From: Desulfobacteraceae bacterium
Lineage (GTDB): Bacteria > Desulfobacterota > Desulfobacteria > Desulfobacterales > Desulfobacteraceae
DNA: 6,804 bases
Direction: 5' to 3'
Assembly (NCBI GenBank): GCA_015486915.1
Contig: WFQS01000071.1
Location: 1-6,804, forward strand
The notes under the pieces: model-generated
Databases searched by the model: none
The model's input: only the letters and a program-made list of their open reading frames with translations
Told to the model about the DNA's origin: nothing
In this document: in pieces, positions 6,126 to 6,804 of the stretch
Layout: each line of letters opens with the position of its first letter
Numbering within the stretch: position 1 is the stretch's first letter
Made by a program: the position numbers and the translations under genes

Positions 6126-6175
6126 TATAACTGCCATGAAGGCCGAGCTGAGAGACACCGGTTAGGCCTCATGGC
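6126..6175 (+). repeat. Intergenic repeat element, copy 3, with inverted arm forming a hairpin
   Basis: TATAAC lies at 6126-6131 and GCCATGAAGGCC at 6133-6144, followed by GAGCTG as in copy 2. GGCCTCATGGC at 6165-6175 is the reverse complement of the core, so the arms can pair over 11 bp with a single bulged A around a 20-nt loop. The right arm encodes the last residues (GHEA) of the 160-aa CBS protein on the minus strand, and its stop codon is at 6162-6164. Just upstream, GTTAT-TTTTTT-ATAAC (6116-6131) is another small inverted repeat that shares the ATAAC of the element. The structure sits between two same-direction CBS genes and could be an intercistronic mRNA hairpin. Confidence 0.65.
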
Positions 6176-6644
6176 CGTTTGTAAATCTGTCAAGGACGTT
6201 ATAAAAAAGGTCTGAGATGTAAACTATCCCCTTTATTTCTTCATTTTCAACCACAGGCAGACGGCGCACATGTTTTTTAATCATCATGTCCAGAATCATT
6301 AAAATATGGGTCTTAGGTGTTATTGTGATGACTTCCGTGCTCATGATGTCCCCGACAAAAACCGGTGCTGCTTTTTTACATGCCGCATCAACAATTCCGG
6401 TAATATCTATGTCATCCATCATTCCCCAGATATGGGTATGTTTCGGCCGTAGGAAAAGAAGAATGTCGTACATAGAGATCATTCCTGCGAGGTGGTTTTC
6501 ATCGTCTAACACCATCATGCCGAAAATTTTACGGCCCTCTTCTTTACCTGCCTGCTTAAACAATTTCACGGCCTTGCTTATGGATGTTCCGGGTGTTAAG
6601 GTGTGAAATTTTGTAATCATGATATCTTTTGCCGTTTTTTTCAT
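6162..6644 (-). CDS. Two-CBS-domain protein (single Bateman module)
   Basis: This 160-residue protein is a stand-alone CBS pair, expected to be a soluble nucleotide-sensing module. CBS1 spans about residues 5-65, with DIM near the start and LAGMISMYDILLFL at its end. A linker of about 30 residues follows, containing HIWGMMDDIDITGIVDAACK. CBS2 spans about 98-153, with VGDIMSTEVITITP, VRRLPVVE and IKGIVYISDLF. No effector domain, signal peptide or membrane segment is present, so it must act on a partner protein. The start has a good ribosome-binding site (GAAAGGA on the minus strand, 7 nt before the ATG). The gene lies 43 nt downstream of a probable DNA polymerase gene and upstream of the larger CBS gene, probably one transcript. 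Its last codons are part of the inverted arm of repeat copy 3. Regulated partner unknown. Confidence 0.93.
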   Translation of the reverse strand: MKKTAKDIMITKFHTLTPGTSISKAVKLFKQAGKEEGRKIFGMMVLDDENHLAGMISMYDILLFLRPKHTHIWGMMDDIDITGIVDAACKKAAPVFVGDIMSTEVITITPKTHILMILDMMIKKHVRRLPVVENEEIKGIVYISDLFYNVLDRFTNGHEA

Positions 6645-6687
6645 TAATGTATCCTTTCAATCTGTTCATATCCGGCATGATAATTCA

Positions 6688-6804
6688 TTAAGTCAGAGCA
6701 GCCTTTTTTACTACACCATCACCAAATTTTTCTGAAATAAGATCCACTGTTCTGTCAAGTTTTTCCCATTTGTCAGTTTTTTCTCTTACGGAATTGAATA
6801 ATTC
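6688..6804 (-). CDS. dinB: C-terminal end of a probable Y-family DNA polymerase (DinB/Pol IV type), cut by the window edge
   Basis: Only the last 38 residues are visible, running in from the right edge on the minus strand and ending at a TAA at 6688-6690. The pattern KLDRTVDLISEKFGDGVVKKA resembles the extreme C-terminus of DinB-type translesion polymerases, where a conserved LD-x3-D-x-I-x-x-(K/R)-F-G segment follows the little-finger domain. The visible fragment begins ELF, which could be the end of a QLxLF-type beta-clamp-binding motif, but the needed residues lie outside the window. The catalytic domain cannot be seen, so the family call rests on a short tail and could be another Y-family member. 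The gene lies 43 nt upstream of the 160-aa CBS gene on the same strand, so they may be co-transcribed. Confidence 0.55.
   Translation of the reverse strand, partial: ELFNSVREKTDKWEKLDRTVDLISEKFGDGVVKKAALT

Noticed and set aside
6126..6167. Integron attC-like site: TATAAC near the left end and GTTAGGC (matches GTTRRRY) at 6161-6167 in repeat copy 3.
   Set aside because: The left box does not match RYYYAAC, the inner arms next to AAC and GTT are not complementary, the other two copies lack a GTTRRRY partner, and no integrase or cassette structure is present.
6669..6680. Possible fourth degenerate repeat core (TATCCGGCATGA) between the polymerase tail and the 160-aa CBS gene.
   Set aside because: Only part of the core matches, the AAC and GAGGC parts are missing, and no flanking piece agrees with other copies.

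Overview
The window is a compact bacterial housekeeping cluster on the plus strand, followed by a convergent minus-strand group of accessory or regulatory genes. The order ffh - rpsP - KH protein - rimM - trmD - TM1570-type SPOUT methyltransferase - rplS - rnhB - yraN, a low-to-moderate G+C content (about 40% by eye) and the protein sequences fit a Desulfobacterota (former Deltaproteobacteria) genome, probably a Desulfobacteraceae-like sulfate reducer. The taxonomic call is an inference from gene order and protein style; no rRNA gene is present to confirm it.

Plus strand, 1-5171. The 5'-truncated ffh (SRP54 GTPase) is followed by rpsP (ribosomal protein S16), khpA (KH-domain RNA-binding protein), rimM (30S maturation factor), trmD (tRNA m1G37 methyltransferase), a second SPOUT RNA methyltransferase whose start lies inside the end of trmD, rplS (ribosomal protein L19), rnhB (RNase HII) and yraN (UPF0102 nuclease-like protein). 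Spacing is tight: the rimM stop and trmD start share a base (TGATG), khpA and rimM are 4 nt apart, and rnhB and yraN are 2 nt apart. Only two gaps are long enough for internal control: 1504-1568, which holds a perfect TATAAT, and 3718-3845, a very A/T-rich leader before rplS. The group links protein targeting, ribosome assembly, tRNA modification and RNA/DNA-hybrid repair.

Minus strand, 6804-5214. The C-terminal end of a probable Y-family DNA polymerase (DinB type) is followed by a 160-aa two-CBS protein and a 296-aa four-CBS protein. The larger one is an ungapped tandem duplication with a period of exactly 148 residues. Each half ends in a CxxC motif, so it may be a nucleotide sensor with a metal or redox site.

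The most unusual non-coding signal is an intergenic element with the consensus TATAAC-NN-GCCATGA(A)GGC. It occurs three times on the plus strand (3719, 5167, 6126), each time at the 3' end of a gene. The third copy also has an inverted partner arm that encodes the last residues of the 160-aa CBS protein. No gap exceeds 300 bases. I see no tRNA, rRNA, CRISPR array, insertion sequence or integrase.
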